Positions 1 to 20,591 of a stretch of DNA of 64,000 bases are shown piece by piece (within the stretch, counting starts at the first letter, position 1; every line of letters begins with the position of its first letter). The position numbers and the translations under genes were made by a program. Below the pieces are notes generated by a model. The model saw only the letters and a list, made by a program, of their open reading frames with translations. It was not told the origin of the DNA and ran no database searches. This stretch comes from Glandiceps talaboti (taxonomy: Eukaryota; Hemichordata; Enteropneusta; Spengelidae): positions 4,755,501 through 4,819,500 of the forward strand of contig NC_135549.1 in the NCBI RefSeq assembly GCF_964340395.1. Direction: 5' to 3'.

Positions 1-3000
1 ACAGTTTTTAAAAATAATAACCTTAACACGGCCATTTGATTTGCATCTTAATATCGATAACTAAATATTCAGCCTGACTTGTCATACATTGTATTTGTTA
101 AGATAATCCTTATATTTCATATACAGAGAAACATTTATAACCGACCGTTTAACAAAACTTAGACAGAAGTATATTTAAAACACTTGACCTATACTTTGAA
201 GAGGTAAAACCAGCTCATGACTTGTGTGTTTTCAAAAGAAAAAGAAAACTCCAAATACAATTGTTATCATTTCATTGTCATACGTGGGGCAGTCGTCCGA
301 CCACAATTCATTGGACAGACAGAAACTCTATTAAAACAATATCATCATTTTAGTAACGATAACTGATACTGTGGAGAGATAATGACAAGATACGCCCGTT
401 TGTTGTACGTTCAATGAGTACATATAACTTTTTGAATAAAAATCACTACATTATGAATTTACTGGCCAAAAGACAACTAAAATATAACAGTTGATTCCAA
501 GATCTTACAAAATTGTGTTTCATTTTTATTACTTTGTACAAATAATGTTAGTCTTCAATAGAAAGATTAGTATGTTAACTTCAGCCCGTATTATCCCAAG
601 CCCACTACTAAGTGTATCATTGATACTTACATTTTCTCTTTCATGTGTCACGTATCTTTACAAAATGAGTTACTCTATCCTTCAATATATGTTTTATATG
701 ACCTACAGCGTATAGCATGATGAGGTCAGAGTCAGAATACATATACAGAACCTTTAGATAATTTGAACATGTTTTTTGTGCATGATGAATGAACGTAGAA
801 TCTAACATTTACAAGTAAAGGTCGAGTTCTTTGATTTACACGGAGACATGTAGACGGAATTTCACCACTGTGTTTGATAAAAGTAGTGATCTGATCGATG
901 CATGATAATTTATGACAGCTGAAACATGTCTCATGCTATATATATTAAGCGTCATTACATTCATTTTTAAGACATTGTGTATAATGCTTAAACACGCGAG
1001 TCTAAAACCTGATTCCAGAGATTAAAAGGACTGGGATCTCCTCTAAACGTATAGGCTACATAGTAAATATTAATGGTTTGCAGATTTATCTAATTCTATG
1101 CTGCGGATATAACCAATGTTAACTCTATGACCGCAAGCAACGTAAACTCAGAGTTGAGGAAAACAGACAGCCTTGCTGAAGAGGATAAGAGCTAAATTAT
1201 GATGGAATAGTTGCTGGTAATCCAACCAAAACATAGGTATTCTTTCATTCTTTGATTAGGTGTCTACCTCGACATGCATAATCAACACAATTTATCATTT
1301 TGCTAAGTAAAATATACCTCTACTTACAAAAAAAGCATTTGATATAATTGTTTACACAGAAACTATGGGTTTTAAATTACCATTATTCCATAAAACTAAC
1401 TAGAAACTATGGATTTTAAATTACCATTATTCCATAAAACTAACTTACTCACAATGACATGAACAAACTTTTAATTATACATTTCCCATCGACATACTTG
1501 TTTATAATATTTCTTTATTAACTCAGACATTTGCATTTATCGCACAAGTGTTTAGTTTTCTCGGATGTATAATCATTCAAGTTGGTCGAAGTTATTCTCA
1601 GGATTACATCGACACATCACAAGTAAAACAGGTGTTATATGAGAAAGGGAAACTCTTCCTATTACATAAATCATCGTCTAGTTTGGCACATTACGAGAAA
1701 TTTTATTTCGCGAACGAATCGTGACTATACCGATTATTACATGCGTACGCGTGCCATTTGCGTTCGTCTATTTCCTACCAACATATGGTGCTTGAAGAGT
1801 AATTGCTTTGCCTTTCCGAAATATCCAGCCTCTTTTTAAAAAGGTACCTCTCATTTCTGTTGATTTATGTTCAACACAAGACATAGATACATCCGACGAG
1901 ATATATCATCACGTTATGAAATTCACATATGTCAAAGTGGAAACCAGGATTCTGTTGTTTTCTACCTTAGTATTGCTAAGTAGAATGGTTTTGTTTATTT
2001 GACAGATGCTTCCGTCTCTCCAAGTGTATTCAGCTATTCATCTTTTAGATTTTTAAATGACTGCTATCCGCCATACTTACACATTCAGTTGGACTTAAAA
2101 ACGCAGATTGTGGCGGCTAGCACCATCACTCTTGTGAGATTTCCCGTCGATTAAGATCATGTAGTTAATTAATTGAGTTCATGTCGATTGGATTAGCCAT
2201 ATAAATTACCTCTTCCTTTATGATGAAATCCAGCACCTGAGCGCTGGAGCGCTGTTTGCCATCACTACACTGTCTATAAACGTGTATGACCCCGAAGGAT
2301 AAATGATCGTCTATTGTTTACGCATACATTGCAATTTGATGAATGGCGTAGGAGACAGGTCACTTCTATTCCATTCATATCCTATTTTGTTTTATAAGTT
2401 ATATCTCCAGTGGGAGCACACTTACACTCGTGAACAGAAAAAAATCAGTTAACCGCCGATATGATGAATTAAAGAGCTTTGTTCTCACTTCATCAGGCTA
2501 CATCAACGCATGCGCATTCGTTTCAATTTTGATATCACATATTAAATCAGTTAAGTTCCCTGAAAGTGAAAAGAAGCTTCTCATTTGCCCTACATTATAG
2601 GGTACAATATTTTAGTTATGATGTAAATCAATGAGTCATATGTAATGTCCGTATTGTTCATAGGGTCGTTTAATAGCACTATGTGCAATGAATTGTAAAT
2701 AAAACAAACAGAGTACCTAAGACTTGATTGGTTACCCTTCCAGCCTAAATAAGACATAAGATGTTTTATTGAGAGTAGACACGCTTCAATTACTTATTTA
2801 CGTCCTCATACTAAAGGTAGTAAAGATAAACCATGTGGAAAGCAGCCTAGTTTTCCGTGCTCAATTTCCTGCTGCAGCTGGTGCAATATACTAATAACGT
2901 ATATTGTTTGCTATCATTTGAAACTTAAGACATTTTAAATTAATTATTGGCCCCTTTTCTCTCTCTTTCTCTCTCTCCACCTCCCCCGTGTCTGTCTATT

Positions 3001-5002
3001 TGTTTCCGCCTCTCCCTCCCCCACCTGTCTGTCTCTATGTGTCTTTCTATCTCTGTCTCTGTCTCTGTATGCCTGTCTCTCTCTCAAAATAAGCAACACA
3101 TACACTTACGTGAAATATGCATTTCATGTGTCTATTAATTTCTCGGTTTTCAACGCCTTGTACAATAAGCATCTTAAGAAGGCATTATTACACTGAACAA
3201 TAGAAAATGTCAAACTTCGACTTACAATAAATGTTATCTCTCCCCATGGACTAGTTCGACTAGCGTAAAACTACATTGTAATGACTTACGCTGATTCACT
3301 GAGGTATGACAGTGTTGTTACCAAAAGCAAAACAGATTAACTTTGTTTTAATTATCTGCGAATGTCTCTGTGGTTTATGAGAAGTGAGAAGTGAGGCGAT
3401 TGTTTCAGTGTTGATGGTAAAATAAATGTTTCCCGCATTTGGACTGTACCCCAGCGTCTGCTTTTATTTTAATCCCTGTCACAATGAAAATTCGAAGGTT
3501 ATTCACGTATACTATAATACACAGGCAGATTAAAGGACATGTTTATAGTAACAATGTCAGTGACTATGATATTTTTTGCAAGGTGTAGAAATTTGGGGAA
3601 GACCTAAAACAATGTTCAAGTACACAGGTCGTGTTGTATGTTACAAGGCCAAGGCTATTCATATTATTTGACGAGAAGATGATATCTGTAATTTTCTAGT
3701 TTTGTGTGAACTTTGTTGGTACAACTGCCGACATCAGACTGTCGACGAATGGAACTTGTTACAAACAGGGACATTTTAAAGTAAACAAACGAACTGGATT
3801 AATTACACTTTGCACATCATGTTGGAAGTGTGGAGACTTGTATTACACGCCATCCATGGTTTGATAATAACAGTTTTATAGCCTCTTTACATGTACTTGA
3901 AATACCGGGGGAACTGGAAATTTGTTTGTGAACGTGAACTGTAAAGTCGTCATAAAACTGCTCTTACTAAATGATGGGATGTGATACAAGTCTCTGTACT
4001 TCCAACATGCTGTGCCAAGTATTATTAATCCAATTATTTTGTTTACTTTCCCTGTTTGTAACATGTTCTATTCATCTGATGTCTGCAGTTATATCTTGGT
4101 CAAGGTGATTTCATTAACATACTAGATAGGCAACACATTGAAGTTATAAAGTATACAGACAGCATGCTTTGTCGTAATTTTCTTAATTTACTTCCTTTGC
4201 CCTTCATTAAGCTATTGAAGAGCGACATTCTGACCGATAATTCTTCTATGGGCCGAAAGAACGTTTTTCAACACTAAAATAAAGATAAGAAATAGAAGTA
4301 AATCCCGACCTTTATACTTTTATTCTGAGATATGTTATCGGAAACACACAATTATTTATTTCCGTCAAATTTTCTGAAGCTGTGAATAATTAAGTTTAAT
4401 ACGAACCACCACCCTAAGACATTCATTCGTGATTTACTTGAAGTGTGAATGGAACCAATGATGATAGCATCCCACAAGCTAATGTGTCTGAAACTCGGAC
4501 TGGTTGCTTCATTATACATCTTGTCATTTTAGACTTCTGTACAGCTGTGTTGTACTTATCAAACCCTATCCATACAACACAAATCTAAAATTTGTTAACA
4601 AGCGATAAAACGGTCTGAGCAGTTCGGCGATAATGTTCACACACGAACATCAAGCTAATGTAAGTGTATATAGTGTCGTCAACGACGAGTAGTCACGTAG
4701 TACAGCTAATTTAGAATTTGGAAATTAGAAGTTAAAAGTAAAAGATTAAATCTATAGTGCATTTATTGACAAAATAGTAAATGAATACTCTGTTTTAAAA
4801 TCAACATTTAACATCTGAGTTGCACACAACTTTGTTTATCTTCAAGGTTATACACACTATAAACTGACAGCTAAAACATACACTCTTTGCAAAGTGCATT
4901 ATTCATTTCGAGGCCAGAGAGACCTTTTTAATCACCCTTTGACTTGTTGGTAAATTTATCAATTCACTATGTGACTTATACTCAACGTTTTGCTGTTCTC
5001 GA

Positions 5003-5003
<1 letters not shown>
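1..5003. other. No gene recognised
   Basis: AT-rich sequence with a 44-bp tandem duplication (1358-1445) and a pyrimidine-rich, CT/CTGT-type low-complexity patch (2955-3086). Short open frames here have no recognisable content. Confidence 0.6.
1358..1445 (+). repeat. 44-bp direct tandem duplication
   Basis: AGAAACTATGGGTTTTAAAT and the following TACCATTATTCCATAAAACT are repeated immediately from 1402, with one base changed (GGG to GGA). Confidence 0.9.

Positions 5004-5097
<94 letters not shown>
5004..5097. repeat. (TA)n microsatellite
   Basis: About 94 bases of uninterrupted TA repeat. Confidence 0.98.
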
Positions 5098-5101
<4 letters not shown>

Positions 5102-7483
5102 GATATGTAACATCAATTCTGTCCTTTCTGATTCGTTTATGGATGAATGCAATAGTCACCATACAGTAAAAGGAGAGTATGAGGAAATCGTGTATCAATG
5201 CAATAGCATTGTGTTACTGATATTAGCAGGAACAATATTAAGTATTTCCAATCAAAGGACTCAACTGGGGACAAATCGATAATTTGGCGTTTCCAATTCA
5301 TTGCGGTATACTTGAATGATAAATACACGAACGTCTCAAGGAAGTTTTTCTCAAATTCTTTTTTGATGATGAGCTCTTGTGATTGAATTCTGTTTTTCAA
5401 TCAGTCTTCTTCATCAATATCAATGTAACATTTCTATACAGAGCATTCTACCTGCTGGGATTGAATGTTTTCCTTGTGAATTGCGTGAAGCAGAACCCAA
5501 ATAATACCTTGCGTCACGAAATAATAACTCTGCTCCATAAGAACTTAGACCGTAGACGAGTAGAAATAAGCAATGATTTGCTGATATAGGATGACAACTC
5601 TATTATCTTTGTAAGAATTCTCCCCACCAGGAGACTTCGATTATTTTCATCAGGGGGCTTAAAATGATGCCATGACTCTCCATTCAGATTTTATTGATGA
5701 ACCAGTGTCATTAAGTGCACATCTGGCAACTTCTTTATTGGTTATACTTTGAAATGAAAATGGACGGTACTAATATCACTGATTCCATTCCTTCATCCCT
5801 CGTCTTTGTCAGATATAAGCTACACAACATTTGTTCATCAATGTGGCTACGATATTAAAAAAGAAGAAAAAAACACAATAATACTCCCGATATTGGATGA
5901 TCTTTACCATATCTTGTCCTACCTTTCCAAAACATCTCTAGCCATTCATTCTGGAGATTACAGTTGTCTGGCAAGCTTTGGATAATAACCCATATTGTAC
6001 AACAAATAATCTTCTAAGAAAAAGGGCGTAGAGTTAAGCTGCTGAACATACATCACACCATTGTGAAGTTAACACAATCATCGTGAATTGACTGAAAGAC
6101 CTGCTCCTCAATTTATTCATGGGATCGATCAAGATTAGTAAATGAAGGCTTTCGTTGCGAAAATGTATTCATTTTTATAATTTCTTTTCTTAATAAAGCG
6201 CGATAAATACGTTCCTCGTCTACATTTCAAATTGTAACTTCAAATGGCAATCTTAAGAAAATACTGAAAATGCGCACGAGAAAAGAGGCTTAAGGGGAAG
6301 GATAAGTTGTGATGCAGACTAAGAAAAATATTCTGAAAACGCTCCTTCTCAACGTCACGTCACGTCTGATTGCCTATGCTTTAATCTGCAAATCAAACTT
6401 AATTATATGTTAAGCTGATTTGTAGTTTGTCTGTTTTGTAAAGAATGGCAGAAATCTTCCGCCAAGTTAAAGGAAATCTCCTCTATATTCACTGCATATA
6501 GCAAATACTACAAATTTAAGCTCAGAAAGGCGTCATCAATGACCTATGCATTGCATTAATCCATTGTAGAGTTTCATCTGTCACATATACTGGGGTTAGT
6601 CTTTCTTCTCTCTCCCTCATATAATCCACAGATAACTGACTACATTTTAAGTCATAACCTTTCCTACTTTGTTTTGGCATTGTTTCTAGTGTATTTCTCT
6701 CAGTACTTCCCACCGAACAATCGTGATGTATTTAGTTCAAGGACAACATTATAAGCAGGGTTCAAATAAGAGGTAAAAGACGTTTGAATATTCCATTGAG
6801 AGACCCTTGATGTCCTTTGTGAAGTATTCATAATACACAGTATTTCATCTGTAGTTCATTTCCAAATAACGTCACTGGGTATTATTACTATAACTCTAAA
6901 TGCTATCATATGAAGCATAAATGTCAAAATAAGGTAATGAAGATGATTGCCTCGACAGAGAATTCTCTATCGGCATTAAAGGAAAGGGTCTATTAATATT
7001 TTGAATGTAAACATAATAAAATAATAATCCCGCGTTGTCTATTGTGATTTTTTGTTATTAGGTAGGGAATTCTCCCTTCGTAGATAAATCTTAAGATGTG
7101 ATAGACATAAAGCTGATATCAATAGGAGAATAAATTGACACGTTGAGGTGCATTGATTTTTTTATGAGTTTCAATTATTTCGAACAAGGGATTACAAATG
7201 CCCCTCGCTCATACCGAGTGATATTGAATTCTGTCTGAGCTAGCGACTTCTCTCAGTTTTAATATTCATGCCCTCTAATCTAACGCATCCGTTATTCAAC
7301 CAAAAGTTTTTCATATGTCGTCTTTGTAGCCGAACTTGAAGGTATTAATAAGGTATTTAATTACACATTTAATTGTGTATTAACAAGGATACAGTCTGTA
7401 CGATATCAGTGAGGTTCTAAACAGTTGTAAACTAAATGCCTTCCTTAAGAGTAAAGCCTTTAGATTTTTGTTCCTAACTCACA
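5098..7483. other. No gene recognised
   Basis: AT-rich; nothing beyond short chance frames. Confidence 0.6.
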
Positions 7484-8150
7484 TTAATTGTTAAAATGCA
7501 AAATTCTGAGTTACAGCTATCATAAATTATATACCCCTTACTTGGCAAAGTAATTATACCAACTATATGAAATTTGAATTTTGCCATATCAACAAGCTTT
7601 ACATGACACATGCACCTTGTTATTATCAATGTATGTACGAAATTATATGTGATTTGAAGCTTGCATTCTCAAGATATTGCATAATTGATAATTAATAAGA
7701 CAAATAACAGTTAATAAAATAATTCAATATGAAAATGGCTGTTCCCTATTAAAATGATTACAATTAAATATACATCAGGAAACTATGTCAAACACTTGCG
7801 ATTTATTAATATCGATGCGTGTACCAAAGTTTATGAAATTTGAAGCTTTATTTATCAAATTACCGAAAATCATTAATTATGCAAATTACATATTACAACT
7901 AATAGCTACAAGCTTTATAGGATGTGTATCCTCTGTTACCATATATGTATTTACAAAATTGCATGATTTTTAAAGTATGCACTATTAAGATATCCTAATT
8001 ATCGAATACCTCATTAAATACATCATCCATCAAATACCTCGTTAATATTCATTAAATGCATCATCAAACACCTCATTAATATTCATTAAATGCATCATCA
8101 AACACCTCATTAATATTCATAGTGTTTACCAAAACGTAATCTGGCCATTG
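7484..8150 (+). repeat. Octamer-rich dispersed repeat, block A
   Basis: Opens with TAAAATGCAAAATTCTGAG and AGCTATCATA, then degenerate monomers of about 120-130 bases carrying TATCAATG, GTACGAAATTATATG, TTTGAAGCTTGCATTCTCAA and TTATGCAAATTA. The same modules recur in the same order and strand at 17870, 55180 and 56000. The monomers carry the octamer ATGCAAAT or close variants. The block ends in a 34-bp tandem repeat. Confidence 0.75.
8012..8121 (+). repeat. 34-bp tandem repeat, about three copies
   Basis: CATTAAATGCATCATCAAAC followed by ACCTCATTAATATT is repeated; the first copy is diverged (AAATACATCATCCATCAAAT) and the last two are nearly identical. Confidence 0.8.
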
Positions 8151-15828
<7,678 letters not shown>

Positions 15829-15913
<85 letters not shown>

Positions 15914-16042
15914 CATCCTTCAAGTGGTATAAATACATAACTACATACCTACATACCTACATACATACATACATACATACATACGTACGTACGTACGTAC
16001 ATACATACATACATACATACATACATACATACATACATACAT
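15829..16042. repeat. (TA)n then (CATA)n compound microsatellite
   Basis: TA repeat to 15909, a short gap, then CATA/CCTA repeats with an internal (CGTA) patch. Confidence 0.97.
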
Positions 16043-16440
16043 GTACATTTATATTTATCAGTTTCTGCCTCGTTTAAATAAAGAATTAGTAAACACGATT
16101 TGATAATCTCTTTTGTATGAATGAAAATGTCGATGAAATGTCTCCTATGTAATCAACTTTGTTAAAAATGACATAAGACAACTGTAATGTGATAGAAGCA
16201 AGAAGAAGTTATGATTATACTAGAATAGCTTAATCGGGGTTTCATATATGTGTTTTCACTTGAATAAAGCATTTAAAAACAAAGTAACTCAATTTGTGCC
16301 AAACAAATATAAGTAACACACAGAAATGCATGATGATATGATGAAAACAAGGGGACTTTTTGCTATAATAATGTATTGATATTGTAATCTTTTGAGTGGA
16401 CTGCAAACAACTAACGTTTGTTTTCGCGGATTAGTCCAGA

Positions 16441-16790
16441 ATGTCACTTGTCCAGTGGGAATCGCCGGAGTTGTCAGGGAGTTGTATTGCCATGTATAGT
16501 GGCCTTGAAAAGAATGCCGTCAAACCCCTAGAGAAACGCTACGTTGTTGAATGGAATACAAATCAAGGTAAGAATTAGTGTAATCAGTATGATACGATTG
16601 TAATTATGTTATTCCAAAGTACCATCATAGCGTATCATACAATACTAAATATTATAGCAATTAAAAGAAATGAATTCATTGTTTAGAAGTGTTGATTTTT
16701 TATTTAGGCAACTACAGAGACGTTACAATGGTCAAACCCAGAAAAGATGTACCCAATAACGCCCGTAACAAATGGCACACCGTTCTTTGA
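16441..16790 (+). CDS. Candidate small two-exon gene, unknown product
   Basis: ATG at 16441 opens 42 codons plus one base (to 16567), followed by a good donor GTAAGA. A 140-bp intron ends in TTTTTTATTTAG at 16707. The second part (16708-16790) continues in frame for 26 codons to TGA. The joined product is about 69 residues (begins MSLVQWESPELSG, ends NKWHTVL) with no signal peptide or membrane segment. An AATAAA lies at 16833-16838, about 45 bases past the stop, after a G-rich run. The base composition is richer in GC than its surroundings. I do not recognise the family. An AG directly before the first ATG means it could also be the 3' end of a larger gene. The model rests on the frame surviving a plausible splice, and it could be chance. 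Confidence 0.35.
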
Positions 16791-16849
16791 AGGACGTTGG
16801 GGGCGGGGGTGGGGGTGCTGAATCCACAGTTAAATAAAGTTGACGGGGA

Positions 16850-17869
16850 CCACTGTAAAACATTCACCCACTCAAAAATCAATGTGGTTATCTTAGATAA
16901 TAAAAGTAATGCATGTACCATATCCTCACTATACAAAAACTTTTGCCCTTGTTTCAAATCAAAACTTACACGCAAACTAATATAAACATGTGAAATATGC
17001 ATCAATGGCATTGGATCTCTTCAATTTTGGCAGTACTTTTGTATCATTATCAACAAAATATACCCATCTCAATATCAAAAATTGTGATATTGACTTGGTA
17101 ACCATGGTATTTACACAAGCCAAGGTTCGCAAGGACAGAAAAGTTAGTGTGGAAAACAATTTCCTTGAGGGCGCTTTCTTAATTCCGGTAAACTACTTTG
17201 CCGTGAAGTACAGTGCAAATGAAAAGCCATCTCGTCTTTCGTGGTATAGTCAGAATGATTTAAGCACCTTGTGTTGTACCATTACATTAATATACATTGA
17301 CAGGGTCTCGCTTTATTTGTTATTCTGTCCACTGAGCAATCAAACTAGTCATCCAAGTGTACATCTACCCTTCTCTTGAACTGCATTTAAGTAATTTACT
17401 TGATCATTGAAGAAAGGCAGCCACAGATTGAAACAGGTATATTAGATGGCAGATATGTTTTAGAAAAAAATACTATTTAGCTAAATTTCATACTTTGTTT
17501 TATTATTCAATAAGTGCGGTTCGATTCGTAGACACGTACAACTTTGCACAACGATTAAACAAACAACTTATGAAGTCATACAAACATCGTATTTGATCAA
17601 TCATACAAACTGAACATATGCGGAGTAGGTTGATAGATATTTTGATGTAATTTCAAGCCTCCTAAGCAATTAAAGATCACAGAGCGTACAGACAGGTGAC
17701 ACATCGTGTTAATTTTGCAAAACTTTCTAAATTCCTAACTATTTTAGGCTACTGACTGGAGATATTGATTTATACATGTATTTCTATTCGAAAATAAGCT
17801 AAAACATCAACAATAACGAACCAAATGTAAACTGAATATCCTCCATAACTACAATGCCTTTAGGTTTTG
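16850..17869. other. No gene recognised
   Basis: A 129-codon frame at 16990-17379 overlaps an opposite-strand frame and shows no domain. Confidence 0.5.
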
Positions 17870-18650
17870 ATTTCTACATACAGTAATTGTTATAATGCAA
17901 ATTCTGAACTATATAGCTATCATACATGATATAAACCCTTTAATATTTGCAAATTAATCATACAGAATTATATAAAAAATGGAGATCGCATCCTTAAAAT
18001 CATTAACATATAGCCCAGTTATCGAAAATCTTTAATTATGCAAATTAACAATCATATGAAATATGAAGTTCCCATTCTCAAACATTGCCTAATTAATATA
18101 AAAATAATTAATTATACAAAATACCGATTACAACTGAAAATATATCATCAAAGTATATCAAATACATAGGCTTTATTGTCATCAATACATGTGCCGAATA
18201 ATAAAAAAAAATTGAAGCTTGCATTCTTAAGATATGGCCTAATTAACGAAAAATAACTAATTATTTAAATGATACATCAAAACTAATAGCTACGTCAACA
18301 AACGTTTTAGGACATTTGCTTTTTCTTATGGTTGATTTATGTACCAAATGTTATGGAATTTGAAGTGTACATTCTTAAGATAAAGCCCAATTACTGAAAA
18401 TCATTAATTATGCAAATTAATCATTAGTACATTAATAAGCTTTATATAGGACGCATGCGCTCTCTTAACATGTTACATTGTATTTACATAATTACATGTA
18501 ATTTAAAGCCTTCTCTATTATGACGATTGTGTATAAATAACGATTTCTGAAATTTGGCCATGGGATGTTTAATATCAGTTATCATTTCTATCTAGCCATT
18601 ACCCTACAGAAAAATAACTGAACCAGTTGTTTTGGAGAAATCAGACAGAG
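17870..18650 (+). repeat. Octamer-rich dispersed repeat, block B
   Basis: Same family and orientation as 7484-8150. It starts TAATGCAAATTCTGA, AGCTATCATACATGATATA and continues through several ATTATGCAAATTA monomers. It ends GTTTTGGAGAAATCAGACAG directly in a (CATA)n run. A comparable end occurs at 56890-56955. Confidence 0.75.
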
Positions 18651-18762
18651 ACATACATACATACATACATACATACATACATACATACACAATCAACCAA
18701 CTAACCAATCAATCTAACAACCAACCAACCAAACAAGCAAACAAACAAACAAACAAACGAAA
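18651..18762. repeat. (CATA)n then (AACC)/(AAAC)n microsatellite
   Basis: Directly continues the end of octamer repeat block B. Confidence 0.95.
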
Positions 18763-19018
18763 CAGTGTAGACTGTCAGTATGCATTGAAATGAATTGATA
18801 GGTAGTGAAGGCAAAAAATAAACTGTCCAACGTATCAAGGTCAAATTTTTTTTTAAACTCAATTTTCTCGATATATTGATTCCAAAGTTGGCGATCCTTG
18901 CAGGTAAGGCTATGTGAATTAATGTAATTAGTGTTAATATGCTATTTTAATGAGCAGGCTTCTCACCTACCACACTGAAGAAAGGTGCATATGAAAACAA
19001 GTTACGGAATCTACCATT

Positions 19019-19093
19019 TGACGCTTTACCTCAGTTGGTCAGAGCTCTTTGACTATAATTCAGAGGATGTAGGTGTGATCTCTGCACGCGTCA
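19019..19093 (+). repeat. tRNA-derived SINE head (pseudo-tRNA)
   Basis: A 75-base cloverleaf-like stretch. Acceptor TGACGC pairs with GCGTCA, CTCAGTTGG matches the A box and D loop, an anticodon-like loop CTATAAT sits between weakly paired arms, and GTAGG...TCTGC forms a T-arm. The B box is GTGTGATCTC instead of GGTTCGATCC, and the last acceptor pair and anticodon stem are mismatched. It is therefore a decayed tRNA or the head of a tRNA-derived SINE, not a working tRNA gene. No clear SINE body or tail is recognised after 19094. Confidence 0.6.
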
Positions 19094-20364
19094 CTGTGAT
19101 TTCCTCAATTTTATTTCATTAGATACATGTCAGAAGTTCTTTACAATACTGTCAACATAAGCCTGTACCATGAACTTACAAAAATTCAACATATGTTCTA
19201 ACAAAATCCAATTCGTCTTTGCAGTTTATACGGGCGAAGAAGACAAATACATACAATTTCAGCTTAGCTCGCCGGAAGAGTGTGTCACAAATGTATTTTT
19301 AATCTTGGTTCATACAACATATGTAGGACAATACTGTAGACACACCGACTCTTTACAAATGAAATCAACATACAAGTAATTATAACAAATTGTTACAACT
19401 GAAGATATTGACGTCACCGAATAAGCATCACTGTTCTGAGCAGAATAACCAAAGTTGTAACAAAAGGTGTCTTTTCTGACTTTATTACAACATTGGGACC
19501 AATTAAAAGATATTTTCATAGATATAAAATATTTACAACTTCAAGAAAATTGATTTAGAGAGCAAATTACCATACGACTTCAATTGTTTGGGATGTTAGA
19601 CAAAGCACTTTATAAGTGTTGGTAGGATTTAGGAATACTGATCAGCCATTTGAAGATTGGAAAATGGGAATCCTACCTCCTGCCACTGTCACTGTTTTGT
19701 CTTGTCCAATAATCATCGAGTGATGACAATCTAGGTATACGCTTGACGTTGGCGTGTGTAATTCAAATAATCTCGTAACCATCATGTCTTTAATTATAGT
19801 TGTTCATTTATTTCAATGTTCCGTTCTATTTACTTAGATGAATTAAGTAACATTCCATATTCGAGAGTCAATCCAATTGGGTCTCAATACACACCCACCA
19901 TCCAACGACATCAATTGGGTATGCTCTTTTCTTATTCTTGTTTAAAAAGTGATTGTATCTCTCTTCATCTAATATTCAGCATTATCTTTTGATCATATAA
20001 ATGTGAAAACTGTTATCCACTATTTCTGAATCAATCAAATGCAGTAATGAATTCTAAATGTTGTCTCAATGGTTATTGTTTTCGACTTTCGATGGATATA
20101 TCTCTCCTATCTTATCTGGGTAAGTACACATGCTTAGAGTGACTTGTCACAGACATCAATTCTTTGGTTTACAACACGATAAAATGAGATATAAGTTTAG
20201 ATTTTATAATCCAGGGATATGCACTGGGGTGTTACTACAAAGTGAACAGGTTAACGACCTATAAATAACTTTAGATTTTCCTGATATTTCTAGTACACCT
20301 ATATGTTTTGAGAGAATATCTCTCGGCCTAATTCACCATTAGGCTATTTCAAGGACAAACATCG
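19094..20364. other. No gene recognised
   Basis: Sequence between the SINE head and the retrotransposon tail; nothing supported. Confidence 0.55.
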
Positions 20365-20431
<67 letters not shown>

Positions 20432-20433
20432 TT
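20365..20433. repeat. (TTTA)n retrotransposon tail
   Basis: About 17 copies, abutting the 3' end of the minus-strand retrotransposon. Confidence 0.97.
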
Positions 20434-20591
20434 CAGGTAAACCAACGGGCATAAAGCCCATTTACAGGCAACTTTAAAAACAAATAAGGAAAAACAAGCA
20501 CTAAAAAGATAAAACAAGGGGTAGCAATAACAGAGGTGACATGACATAAAAGGCAAACACAGAAATAAAAACAACAAAACAGGAAAAATTA

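Noticed and set aside
7484-8150. CRISPR-like array
   Set aside because: The repeats are diverged tandem monomers without uniform spacers, in a eukaryotic context.
16990-17379. 129-codon plus-strand frame
   Set aside because: No domain, no hydrophobic pattern or repeat, overlaps an opposite-strand frame; length is possible by chance in 64 kb.
19019-19093. Functional tRNA gene
   Set aside because: B box and anticodon stem are damaged; better read as SINE head or pseudo-tRNA.
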